Shown piece by piece: positions 24,580-34,604 of a stretch of DNA of 64,000 nt (within the stretch, counting starts at the first letter, position 1; each line of letters opens with the position of its first letter). The position numbers and the translations under genes were made by a program. The notes below the pieces were generated by a model, which was given only the letters and a program-made list of their open reading frames with translations, was not told where the DNA came from and made no database searches. The stretch covers positions 3,300,859 through 3,364,858 of the forward strand of contig JAQJVL010000057.1 of the NCBI GenBank assembly GCA_035578905.1, given 5' to 3'. This DNA is from Stictocephala bisonia. Its lineage: Eukaryota > Arthropoda > Insecta > Hemiptera > Membracidae.

Positions 24580-25281
24580 GGCTGGTTATGAAAATTTGGA
24601 AAATACTGGTTAATTCATTTGAAAATTTGTTGCTTCAATAGCGAAGAAGATAGTAAAGTTCTGTTTAAGGGGACCTTTTTACTCAATAAGAGAACTAAAA
24701 AGAAAATATTTACAAAAATGGAATGTTGCCCCTAACCCAAACTCAACATTTTAAAATTGCAACTTACCTTGTAGAGAATATAATGAAATCCCATTAAAAA
24801 TGTAGATGTTTGGTTCAACAAATTTTGAAATCACACTAACCAATTAGACACTGTGCATAAAAACCCATTTTCGGCGTTTCTAAAAAACTTATTTTAACAT
24901 ATTATTAACTTTCAAAACGTTGTCAAAATATTAAAACCAGCCTTATAATTTACAGTTATAAACAACACCACCCCTATTTTAGGGGGTTTTTACTTTAACT
25001 AAAAATTTTCAAATTGGAATATATGGTCTGTGACCACTCATTACAAAGTAGTTCCGAGTAATTAGGCATAAAACATTTTGAAATAGGTGCAAGATTTGTG
25101 AAATGACGGTTGGAATAGTAATTTTTACACTGGTATAAATTACGTACACAGTGACGGTTGGTACGATTTTTTGAATTATTTTCTTTTTGGTTCCCCTAAT
25201 AAGAAATAAAGGTTAAACAGGACTTTGCTAACTTTATCGTAATGAAATAACAAAATAAATAAGGAAAGTTTTCAAATGAAC
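24580..25281. mobile_element. Foldback element with ~95-bp inverted arms
   Basis: The left arm (24611-24707) has ATTCATTTGAAAA, TAGTAAAGTTCTGTTTAA and AACTAAAAAGAAAATA. The reverse complement of 25185-25281 has GTTCATTTGAAAA, TAGCAAAGTCCTGTTTAA and AACCAAAAAGAAAATA in the same order. About 480 bp of AT-rich, non-coding sequence lies between. A TATACAGGG motif just outside the left arm resembles mariner-type ends, but no matching right end was found. A MITE or foldback element is the best description. Confidence 0.7.
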
Positions 25282-25357
25282 ATCTATTCATCTGAGGCCG
25301 AGTTGTCCCAAAGACCAGGATTTAAATTTTTAACAGAATATTGAACATAATGGACCT

Positions 25358-25692
25358 TTTCCGTTAATTCATTACCACTATTTTTCCGTTACTTCACTAC
25401 CACTACTTTTTTATCACAATTACGGTAGGTTAGGTTAAGTTATATGTGGTTAAGTTATGTTAGGTCGCTACTAAAGTTGATCCCGAACTGGTAAATCCAA
25501 TGATTGACTTAACGCCGAATGCACTCTCCGTGATAAGATATAGCTAACGATACCATATTCTTAGTTAATACCACAGTGGACGTAAAAATGATTGACTGGG
25601 GAATTGCTTTTAGAGCAATAGTATATTTATCTAGTGGTAGTGAATTAACGGAAACAAAAAAAGAAGTGGTAGTGAATGATCAGAAAAGATTC
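25358..25692. mobile_element. Small DNA element with CGTTAATTCACTACCAC termini
   Basis: Left end repeats a CCGTTAATTCATTACCACTA / CCGTTACTTCACTACCACTA motif twice. The right end has the inverse (TAGTGGTAGTGAATTAACGG, then AGTGGTAGTGAATGATC). The right half matches 6690-6850. Length (~335 bp), inverted ends and lack of any frame fit a MITE-like element. I do not recognise the superfamily. Confidence 0.65.
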
Positions 25693-26844
25693 AAAATAAT
25701 CATTGAAAATATGAAATTACATTATTTTTCATAATTTTATCATTCTAATCTAACCTGATACATTTCGTTACAATCAAGCTATATTTTGAATATGTATATT
25801 CCAACCGAGAAGATACTATGTTGATTATTGGGGAGTAGAATTTATAGAGCGTTTAATACTTGCAAAAAGCTTTTTACTGTTGGAATCTGCATCAGAATGT
25901 TTAACTGAGGCCACCATACGTAAATAATTCGTATTTACGTATTACTGTATAACCATTAGTTATATGAATGACTAAATAGTGAAACATTCAGCGTATTTTA
26001 ATAAATACCATTTTATTTATATTTAAAAAGGATTTAACAACATAATCAATTACATAACGAGAAATTCGACAATTCCTGAACGGTTATTTGTCAAAGATAA
26101 TTGATCTTGGACAGTTTAATGTAGGTTATATTAAGATAATTTTTCCAAGCGCTTCTTTGTGTCTCTACAATGTAAATCTACTCATTATACTAGAGATATT
26201 GGTATTTAAAATACATATGTTTTAATTAGTACGGTTCCTAAATTACTATATTGATGATAAATGTGTCCTCAATAACATGTTGGGCAAGTAAAATAATTAC
26301 TGTTGAAACTGATTCTATTTTTGAAACCATTGTTAAAACACTCTACCGCTGGACCCCCCCACATCCTTCACAAAAGACTCTATGAGCCGTTATAGATGTA
26401 ATGACCTTCCACCGACCCTCACATGAGGTTGGATGACCCTTTCACTTACACTTTACACTGTATCTACCCACCACTGAAAACTGAGTATACCGTTGAAACC
26501 TAACATTAAAATCACTGTCAAAACCGAGTCTACAAGTTAAAATTGCAGTTAAAATTAACTCCACCGTTGAAACCATTGTCAAAAGTGACTGTACAGGTGA
26601 GACCACTGTTAATACTGACTATACAATTAAAATCACTGTTAAACTGAGTCTACCATTGAAACCACTGTTAAAACTTATTATGTAGCTGAAATATCGCGAC
26701 ATTGACAGTATTTGAACAAATAAATAAAATACAAATTCTAAGTTACACGAAATAAGACTTAAGAAACGCAAATTCTAAAGTTACAGAAAATAAAACTTGT
26801 TTAAGGCATCACTTACTTGTATTTAAGGTATGGGTTTTTACGGT
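25693..26844. other. No gene seen; short degenerate repeat at about 26480-26690
   Basis: At 26480-26690 a GTTGAAACC-ACTGTTAAAACTGA-type motif of about 45-50 bp recurs several times with much divergence, probably an old minisatellite. The rest is plain AT-rich sequence. Confidence 0.45.
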
Positions 26845-27525
26845 CAATGTATCACGTGTATACAACAGTCTACAGTGTACACACACTGGTTGCAGTACTT
26901 ACAGTCGATATATCACGTGTATACAGACAATATACAGTGTAAACACACTGATTGCACTACTTACAGTCGATATATCACGTGTATACAGACAATCTACAGT
27001 GTACACACACTGGTTGCAGTACTTACAGTCGATATATCACGTGTATACAGACAGTCTACAGTGTACACACACTGGTTGCAGTACTTACAGTCGATATATC
27101 ACGTGTATACAGACAATCTACAGTGTACACACACTGGTTGCAGTACTTACAGTCGATATATCACGTGTATACAGACAGTCTACAGTGTACACACACTGGT
27201 CGCAGTACTTACAGTCTATATATCACGTGTATACAGACAGTATACACTGTACACACACTGGTCGCAGTACTTACAGTCTATATATCACGTGTATACAGAC
27301 AGTCTACACTGTACACACACTGGTCGCAGTACTTACAGTCTATATATCACGTGTATACAGACAGTCTACAGTGTACACACACTGGTTGCAGTACTTACAG
27401 TCTATATATCACGTGTATACAGACAGTCTACACTGTACACACACTGGTCGCAGTACTTACAGTCTATATATCACGTGTATACATACACGTGTACACACTG
27501 GTCGTAGTACTTACAGTCGTACAGA
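26845..27525. repeat. 62-bp tandem repeat, about 11 copies
   Basis: The unit contains TATATCACGTGTATACAGAC, TGTACACACACTGG and CAGTACTTACAGTC, and recurs every 62 bp (for example 26907, 26969, 27031, 27093). Every unit carries the E-box palindrome CACGTG. As 62 leaves remainder 2 on division by 3, the three plus frames rotate through the same peptide, giving frames of 176-225 residues that look related to each other. These are repeat artefacts, not genes. The last unit is shortened at 27490-27525. Confidence 0.95.
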
Positions 27526-27791
27526 CTAGTATGTGGAATAATAAGTTTCAAATGTTGGATATCGTAATATGAAGTTACGACAAGAAAATCCCAATAAACA
27601 ACTCATGTTTTTAAAGGTTTGCCTGATCAGTAACCAGCTTGTATTAATTGTGCACAGAGTGGTCTTGACATTGCTTTTACCAGCAGTATTGTTATCAATG
27701 CAATATATCCTCCTTTGAAACAGATCCTTAATTACAAATGTTTGGAAACAAAAAATCATGACCCGAAATGAGTGTCCGGTTAGTGTAATTT

Positions 27792-28047
27792 TCAAATCGG
27801 GTAAGAAGACATTCCATTCTCTGTGTATGTTCCCACTAGTGCCGGTGACTTGCCAACAGTTTCTGGCAGACAAATTTCATATTCATCCTCACGGAAGTGT
27901 GTGGGCGCTGTCCTGATGGCAAGATTCTGGGTCGCTCGTGATGCTGCCTGACCGAGAGAATGTTCAAGGTTCTCGACGTTCGTGATGCGGATCTCCCTCC
28001 CAACAAAGTCCCGAACCTGGACACATCGACGCTCTCTCACACGTATT
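27792..28047 (-). CDS. Possible coding exon, unrecognised (weak cadherin-repeat resemblance)
   Basis: A minus-strand frame preceded by a good acceptor (CTCCAGTTATTGCAG at about 28048-28062) reads through 28047-27795 and ends with TGA 27792-27794. Composition is protein-like and less AT-rich than the surroundings. The segment HFREDEYEICLPETVGKSPA looks like the start of a cadherin ectodomain repeat (F-x-x-x-x-Y-x-x-x-x-x-E), but one motif is weak evidence. No donor site follows before the stop. Just beyond, another frame continues with LKITLTGHSF, as if a frameshift had occurred. It may be an isolated exon, a pseudogene or a chance frame. Confidence 0.3.
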
Positions 28048-28062
28048 CTGCAATAACTGGAG

Positions 28063-28424
28063 CAACATTACAATATTTAGAAAAGTCACTAGAAATGTCC
28101 TTATAATACTTAGTTAGGAAGCAGTGGGGGAAAATTTGTTGTGAAACAGTTGTAATTCTGTTTCAAATTAAGAAATTACAGTCCCTATATCTTTGGAAAG
28201 AATATGAGTGCAAGATAAATGTATGCATGAACGCACCGTGTGTTCAATTTACAATTGACTACAGACGGGCATTGTATGAGATCCAGTATAATTCGACTAT
28301 TTTATTTACAATACAAATTATGAGTAAGACCAATCTATTCAGTTTAAGTTTGTATAAGACCTGGCACAAAAACGACTTATTAATAAAAAAGTCTGTCGTT
28401 TAAAGTGTCCTATCATATACACAC
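28063..28424. other. No gene seen
   Basis: AT-rich sequence between the possible exon and the second 36-bp array. No features are supported. Confidence 0.5.
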
Positions 28425-29555
28425 CCACCCATTCATTATCACCAATGAACATGGACGGGCGTGTAGATGGGTCATCACCACCGTACATGTATGGGTGGGA
28501 GGGTAGTCATCACCACCATACATGCATGGGTGGGAGAGTGGTCATCACCACCGTACATGCATGGGTGGAAGGGCGGTCATCACAACCATACATGCATAGG
28601 TGGGAGGTTGGTCATCACCACCATACAAGCATGGGTGGGAGGGTGGCCACCACCACCACCGTATATGCATGTATGGGAGGGTGGTCATCACCACCATGGG
28701 TGGGAGGTTGGTCATCACCACCGTACATGCATGGGTGGGAGGGTGGCCATCACCGCTGTACTTGCAAGGGTGAAAGGGTGGTCATCACAACCATACAAGC
28801 ATGGGTGGGAGGTTGGTCATTACTACCGTACATGTATGCGTGAGAAGGTGGCCATCACCACCGTATATGCATGCATGTGAGGGTGGTCATCACCACCGTA
28901 CAAGCATGGGTGGAAGGGCGGTCATCATCACCATACATGAATGGGTGGGAGGGTGGTCATCACCATCGTACGTGTATGTGTGGGATGGTAGTCATCATCA
29001 CCCTACATGCATGCGTTGGAGGGTGGTCATCACCACCATACAAGCATGTGTGGTAGGATGGACATCACTACTGTACATGCATGGGTAGGAGGGCGGTCAT
29101 CACCACCACACAAGCATGGGTGGGAGGGAGGCTATAAATACCGTACATGCATGGGTGGGAGGTTGGTCGTCACCACCATACTAGCATGGGTGGGAGGGTG
29201 TCCATCACTACCGTACTTGCATGGGTGGGAGGGTGGTCATCACTACCGTACGGGTATGAGTGGGATGGTGGTCATCACCACCCTAAATGCATGGGTGGGA
29301 GGGTGGTCATCACCACCGTACTTGTATGGGTGGAAGGGCGGTCATCACAACCGTATATGCATAGGTGGGAGGGCGGTCATCACCACCGTACGTGTATGGG
29401 GGGGGGGTTGTATATCCCCACCGTACATGCATAGATGAGAGGGTGGTCATCACCACCGTACGTTTATGGGGGGGAGGATGTACATCACCACCGTACATGC
29501 ATAGGTGGGAGGGCGATCATCACCACCGTACGTGTATGGGTGGGTCGGTGGTTAT
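28425..29555. repeat. 36-bp satellite array B (GGTCATCACCACC type), about 31 copies
   Basis: The unit contains GTACATGCATGGGTGGGAGG and GTGGTCATCACCACC. Period is 36 bp, with some shortened or expanded units (for example near 28700). It aligns base for base with the frameworks of the arrays at 12866-14285 and 32893-33865 (GTAYRTGYATGG, then GGG-N-GGG-type runs, then CA-rich CACCAC). Copies differ from each other by many point changes, so this array is older or less homogenised than array A. The His- and Gly-rich frames are repeat artefacts. Confidence 0.94.
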
Positions 29556-29865
29556 TGAGTATTAAAAACCGTTAATGACATGGACCAAGTCCACTGACGA
29601 TTTACTTATAAACAGCTTCTGATGTTGTCGCTTTAAGTGTACTATTATATAAGATCTAACTCAATGACAATTTACTAATAAAGTTTACGTGTCCTATTAG
29701 ACGAAAGACAATTTTTAAAAACATGAATAAGCGGTCAATAGGTTTCATCAAAATAATATAATACCTTTAAAAAATATAATGCAAATAACATGCTTACGTA
29801 AATAAGCGGTTTGTTTACATAAATAAATAGGCTAAATTATTAAATTAAAATAGTCACAATTTAAC
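29556..29865. other. No gene seen
   Basis: An AT-rich spacer of about 310 bp between two unrelated tandem arrays. Nothing else is visible. Confidence 0.5.
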
Positions 29866-31980
29866 TATATTCTGATAATAACTGTCTCTGATTCCAACGT
29901 GAAAGTGTTCTATTGTGTAAACCCTGGCAAAATTTAACTGTATTCTGATAATAAATGTCTCTGATTCCAACGTGAAAGTGTTCTATTGTGTAAGCCCTGG
30001 CACAATTTTACATTTTCTGAAAATAACTGACTCTTATTCCAACGTGAAAGTGTTCTATTGTGTAAATCCTGGCACAATTTAACTATTTTCTGATAATAAC
30101 TGACTCTTATTCCAACTTGAAAGTGTTCTATTGTGTAAATCCTGGCACAATTTAACTATATTCTGATAATAACTCTCTCTGATTCCAAGTGAAAGTATTC
30201 TATTGTGTAAGTCCTGGGACAATTTAACTATATTCTGATAATAACTGTCTCTGATTCCAACGTGAAAATGTTCTATTGTGTAAGTCCTGGCACAATTTAA
30301 CTATTTTCTGATAATAACTGACTCTTATTCCAACTTGAAAGTGTTCTATTGTGTAAATCCTGGCACAATTTAACTATATTCTGATAATAACTGTCTCTGA
30401 GACCAACGTGGAAGTGTCCTGTTGTGTAAGTCCTGACATAATTTAACTATATTCTGATAATAACTCTCTCTGATTCCAAGTGAAAGTATTCTATTGTGTA
30501 AATCCTGGCACAATTTAACTATATTCTGATAATAACTGTCTCTGATTCCAACGTGAAAGTGTTCTATTGTGTAAATCCTGGCACAATTTAACTATTTTCT
30601 GATAATAACTGACTCTTATTCCAACTTGAAAGTGTTCTATTGTGTAAATCCTGGCACAATTTAACTATATTCTGATAATAACTGTCTCTGAGTCCAACGT
30701 GAAAGTGTTCTATTATGTAAGTCCTGGGACAATTTAACTATTATCTGATAATACTGACTCTTATTCCAACTTGAAAGTGTTCTATTGTGTAAATCCTGGC
30801 ACAATTTAACTATATTCTGATAATAACTGTCTCTGAGACCAACGTGAAAGTGTTCTATTATGTAAGTCCTGGGACAATTTAACTATTTTCTGATAATAAC
30901 TGACTCTTATTCCAACTTGAAAGTGTTCTATTGTGTAAATCCTGGCACAATTTAACTATTTTCTGATAATAATAGACTCTGATTCCAACGTGAAAGTGTT
31001 CTATTGTGTAAGTCCTGGGACAATTTAACTATTTTCTGATAATAGCTGACTCTTATTCCAACGTGAAAGTGTTCTATTGTGTAAATCCTGGCACAATTTA
31101 ACTATATTCTGATAATAACTGTCTCTGATTCCAACGTGAAAATGTTCTATTGTGTAAGTCCTGGCACAATTTAACTATTTTCTGATAATAACTGACTCTT
31201 ATTCCAACTTGAAAGTGTTCTATTGTGTAAATCCTGGCACAATTTAACTATATTCTGATAATAACTGTCTCTGAGACCAACGTGAAAGTGTTCTATTATG
31301 TAAGTCCTGGGACAATTTAACTATTTTCTGATAATAACTGACTCTGAGACCAACGTGAAAGTGTTCTATTATGTAAGTCCTGGGACAATTTAACTATTTT
31401 CTGATAATAACTGACTCTGAGACCAACGTGAAAGTGTTCTATTATGTAAGTCCTGGGACAATTTAACTATTTTCTGATAATAACTGACTCTGAGACCAAC
31501 GTGAAAGTGTTCTATTGTGTAAATCCTGGCACAATTTAACTATATTCTGATAATAACTGTCTCTGAGACCAACGTGAAAGTGTTCTATTATGTAAGTCCT
31601 GGGACAATTTAACTATATTCTGATAATAACTGTCTCTGATTCCAACGTGAAAATGTTCTATTGTGTAAGTCCTGGCACAATTTAACTATTTTCTGATAAT
31701 AACTGACTCTTATTCCAACGTGAAAGTGTTCTATTGTGTAAATCCTGGCACAATTTAACTATTATCTGATAATACTGACTCTTATTCCAACGTGAAAGTG
31801 TTCATTGTGTAAGCCCTGGCACAATTTAACTATATTCTGATAATAACTGTCTCTGATTCCAACGTGGAAGTGTCCTGTTGTGTAAGTCCTGACATAATTT
31901 AACTATTTTCTGATAATAACTTACTCTTATTCCAACGTGAAAGTGTTCTATTGTGTAAATCCTGACACAATTCGACCAAG
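29866..31980. repeat. 73-bp tandem repeat, about 29 copies
   Basis: The unit contains TTCTATTGTGTAAATCCTGG, CACAATTTAACTAT, TCTGATAATAACTG and TCCAACGTGAAAGTG. Variant classes differ at a few sites (AATCCTGGCAC or AGTCCTGGGAC; ATTCCAAC or AGACCAAC), and runs of the same class occur in blocks, for example four consecutive AGACCAACGTG units at 31330-31520, indicating recent segmental duplication. There is no coding frame. Function is unknown. Confidence 0.95.
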
Positions 31981-32381
31981 TTTTAATAAAAACTGTCTCT
32001 TAAACAGTCAGACATTGTATAATTACGTCTGACATAATTAGACGACTCGAAGCTCTAGAAACGTTGGCATTATGACGGCCAGTGTTTTAGGCTATGTAAT
32101 GACCTAGAACCGGTGTTATGGTACATTGGGTAAGTTATAATTCATATTATAAATGCAAAGTTTTAAATGTCACGATACTCAAAGGGTCGAAAAAGATTCT
32201 AAGACATGCAAGTCTTGTGGGCTAGCGGATGAAAGTTTATCTCTTAAGAGCAGTGATTCCCAGCTGGTGGTACGCGAGAGCATTTCTGATTTAATGTACA
32301 TTTTTTTCAAATCACAAAAAAATTATAGTTAAATAAAAGGAAATTATTTTCTTGTAAGGAAGAAAATTTAATTTGTTAATC

Positions 32382-32416
32382 TAAGCTAATGCTCTAGATT
32401 ATAGAGCATTAGCTTA
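32382..32416. repeat. Perfect 15-bp inverted repeat, 5-base loop
   Basis: The arms TAAGCTAATGCTCTA (32382-32396) and TAGAGCATTAGCTTA (32402-32416) are exact reverse complements around the loop GATTA. The right arm is the start of a roughly 60-bp block that recurs at 38895-38958 without the left arm. The hairpin was therefore probably made by a local inverted duplication at the edge of a dispersed element. Confidence 0.9.
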
Positions 32417-32462
32417 AACTTTAAATGGTAAGATTCTTCATTTGATTTATGCTAGTGTTTTT
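32402..32462 (+). repeat. Dispersed ~60-bp repeat, copy 1
   Basis: Nearly identical to 38895-38958: both read TAGAGCATTAGCTTAAACTT, then AAATGGTAAGATTCTTCATT, then TTATGCTAGTGTTTTTAA. The match stops on both sides. Two near-identical short blocks 6.5 kb apart suggest pieces of a longer interspersed element. Confidence 0.85.
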
Positions 32463-32892
32463 AATTAACTGCTCCAGCACTCCAGCAGAGCATGATGCTA
32501 GAACTATAAACTAGAATTATCGAGTATAAAGTGGCCACAATTTAAATGATAGGCTATAATATTTTTTTTTTATTTCATTTTACATTACAGCTTAGCATAG
32601 CCTTTAATTTGGGTTTGGGGGTGAAGACCCCATCGAGCGGATCGAGTTCTAGGTACAACTGGTGGTACGATAAGTCCGGAGTAAGCCTAGGTGGAACTGT
32701 AGTACTAGGGTTGCCATACATTTTCACAATAAAATACGGACACCGGATATAATTGGGGGAGGGGGGTTACAAATAGACACCAGTGGGAGGGGGGGAGTTA
32801 TTTTGAAAACTGTCTTTTATGAATTTTATTATATACGATTCCAAGTTATTAATTGGGGAAAATAATTAACGACTTTGTTATATATAAAAGTA

Positions 32893-33865
32893 ATAACCCA
32901 TCCGCCCACCCATACACGTACAATGGTACTAACCAACCCAATATACCCATACACGTACAATGGTACTAATCCACCCACCCACCCATACAAGTACAATGGT
33001 ACTAACCCACCCGCCCACCCATACACGTACAATGGTACTAACCCACCCGCCCACCCATACACGTACAATAGCACTAACCCACCCGCCCATCCATACATGT
33101 ACAATGGTACTAACCCACCTAAAATACACATACACGTACAATGATACTAACCCACCCACCCATACAAGTACAATGGTACTAACCCACCCAACATACCCAT
33201 ACACGTACAATGTTACTAACCCACCCAACATACCCATACAGGTACAATGGTACTAACCCACCCGCCCACCCATACACGTACAATAGTACTAACCCACCCG
33301 CCCACCCATACACGTACAATGATACTAACCCACCCAACATACACATACACGTACTATGATACTAACCCACCCACCCATACAAGTACAATGGCACTAACCC
33401 ACCCAACATACCCATACACGTACAATGTTACTAACCCACTCAACATACCCATACACATACAATGATACTAACCCACCCAATATACCCATACACGTACAGT
33501 GGTACTAACCCACCCAAAATACCCATACACGTACAATGGTACTAACCCACCCAACGTACCCATACACGTACAATGGTACAATACCACTGTACCTGTATGG
33601 GCGGGCGGGTGGATGAATACCACTGTACCTGAATGGGCGGGTGGGTGGGTAAATGCCACTGTACCTGTATGGGCGGGCGGGTGGGTCAATACCACTGTAC
33701 CTGTATGAACGGGCGGGTGGGTCAATGCCACTGTACCTGTATGGGTGGGCGGGTGGGTCAATACCACTGTACCTGTATAGGCGGGTGGGTGGGTCAATGC
33801 CACTGTACCTGTATGGGCGGGCGGGTGGGTACCCACCCAAAATACCCATACACGTACAATGGTAT
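32893..33865. repeat. 36-bp satellite array C, with internal inversion
   Basis: From 32893 to about 33579 the units read CCCACCCGCCCACCCATACA and GTACAATGGTACTAA, the reverse-complement orientation relative to array A. From 33580 to 33830 seven units run in the opposite sense (GTATGGGCGGGCGGGTGGGT, CAATACCACTGTACC). From 33831 the first orientation resumes. Some units have an AAATACCCATAC or AACATACCCATAC core instead of the CCGCCC core. GGGCGGGCGGGTGGG and its inverse are canonical four-run G-quadruplex motifs with one-base loops. The short frames on both strands are repeat artefacts. Confidence 0.94.
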
Positions 33866-34200
33866 TATGCTCTTTCTATAGTTAGCATCACACAACTATA
33901 TTTTAATCTAAGATTACAGAATTATACTATATTAATAATAGATAGTCATTTTTTCTTTTAATAATTCATTAAATTTCAGTAAACTCAAGGAAGAATTCAA
34001 TAAATTGTCATAATTGTTCAGGAGGCATCTCTTGTGCTAGTTGTACTAGTATACTGGCTGAAGGCTCAAAACAGTCATTTTTCTGAAGATATTAATTTTT
34101 AAAGTAATACAAGACGTCTCACTGTTAACTTTGATGCTCAGAACAGCTTGCCCCTTCTCCAATTATAGTCTAATTCGATCGGGTATCCAGACATTTTTCA

Positions 34201-34434
34201 TTAGAATAAAACTCGTTCAACTGTTGCAGAAGGACTGAGTAGAGAAAGGGCAAACTCCAATACCCTCTCAAAATTTTCACACTTACTTTGGGCCAATTTT
34301 AGGAGTTGAAAAACTTCTTTTTTAAAAGGAAGGGAGGTGTATGGTATTATAATAATAGAACATAGTATGTGAGACATTATACAACCTCTCACGAGTGTCG
34401 ATTGACGACTGCCCGAAGGCCGAAGGTAATACAT
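34201..34434 (-). pseudogene. hAT-like transposase C-terminal fragment
   Basis: A minus-strand frame ending at 34201 finishes with NFERVLEFALSLLSPSATVE followed by RVLF. This resembles the hAT family C-terminal dimerisation region, where a conserved L-x-x-P-x-S/N-A-x-x-E-R-V-F-S motif occurs. The frame stops at the point where the motif would continue, and no DDE core is visible upstream. It is a decayed fragment, and the identification rests on this single motif. Confidence 0.45.
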
Positions 34435-34604
34435 GTTTGTATTTTTTACAGTATTAAATATTTAAAATACATATATTTAATATTAATACCGGTACAACGA
34501 AAAATACGGACATTAACCTGTTTTTTACTTTGTACAGTACGGACACGGACATTGAATGTAAAATACAAACAGTCCGTGCAAAATACGGACGTATGGCGAC
34601 CGTA

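Larger units (their letters stand above)
31981..32703. other. No gene seen; holds a perfect hairpin and a dispersed repeat
   Basis: AT-rich sequence. It contains the hairpin at 32382-32416 and the first copy of a roughly 60-bp dispersed repeat (32402-32462) whose second copy is at 38895-38958. No open frame is supported. Confidence 0.5.
32704..34604. mobile_element. Candidate hAT-like element carrying a satellite array
   Basis: The left end around 32706 reads AGGGTTGCCATACATTTT followed by AAAATACGGACACC. The reverse complement of the region around 34570-34604 reads ACGGTCGCCATACGTCCGTA followed by TTTTGCACGGAC, so both ends share a GGTYGCCATAC terminus and TACGGAC-rich subterminal sequence. 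A minus-strand fragment resembling the hAT C-terminal domain lies inside (34201-34434). If correct, the 36-bp array C was captured inside the element or expanded there. I could not establish an 8-bp target duplication, so the boundaries are tentative. Confidence 0.4.

Noticed and set aside
26830..27572. Three overlapping frames of 176-225 residues with related peptides
   Set aside because: They result from a 62-bp unit read in three rotating frames, not from a conserved protein.
28445..29565. His- and Gly-rich proteins of 130-143 residues
   Set aside because: Translation of a 36-bp satellite; no conserved start, no domain.
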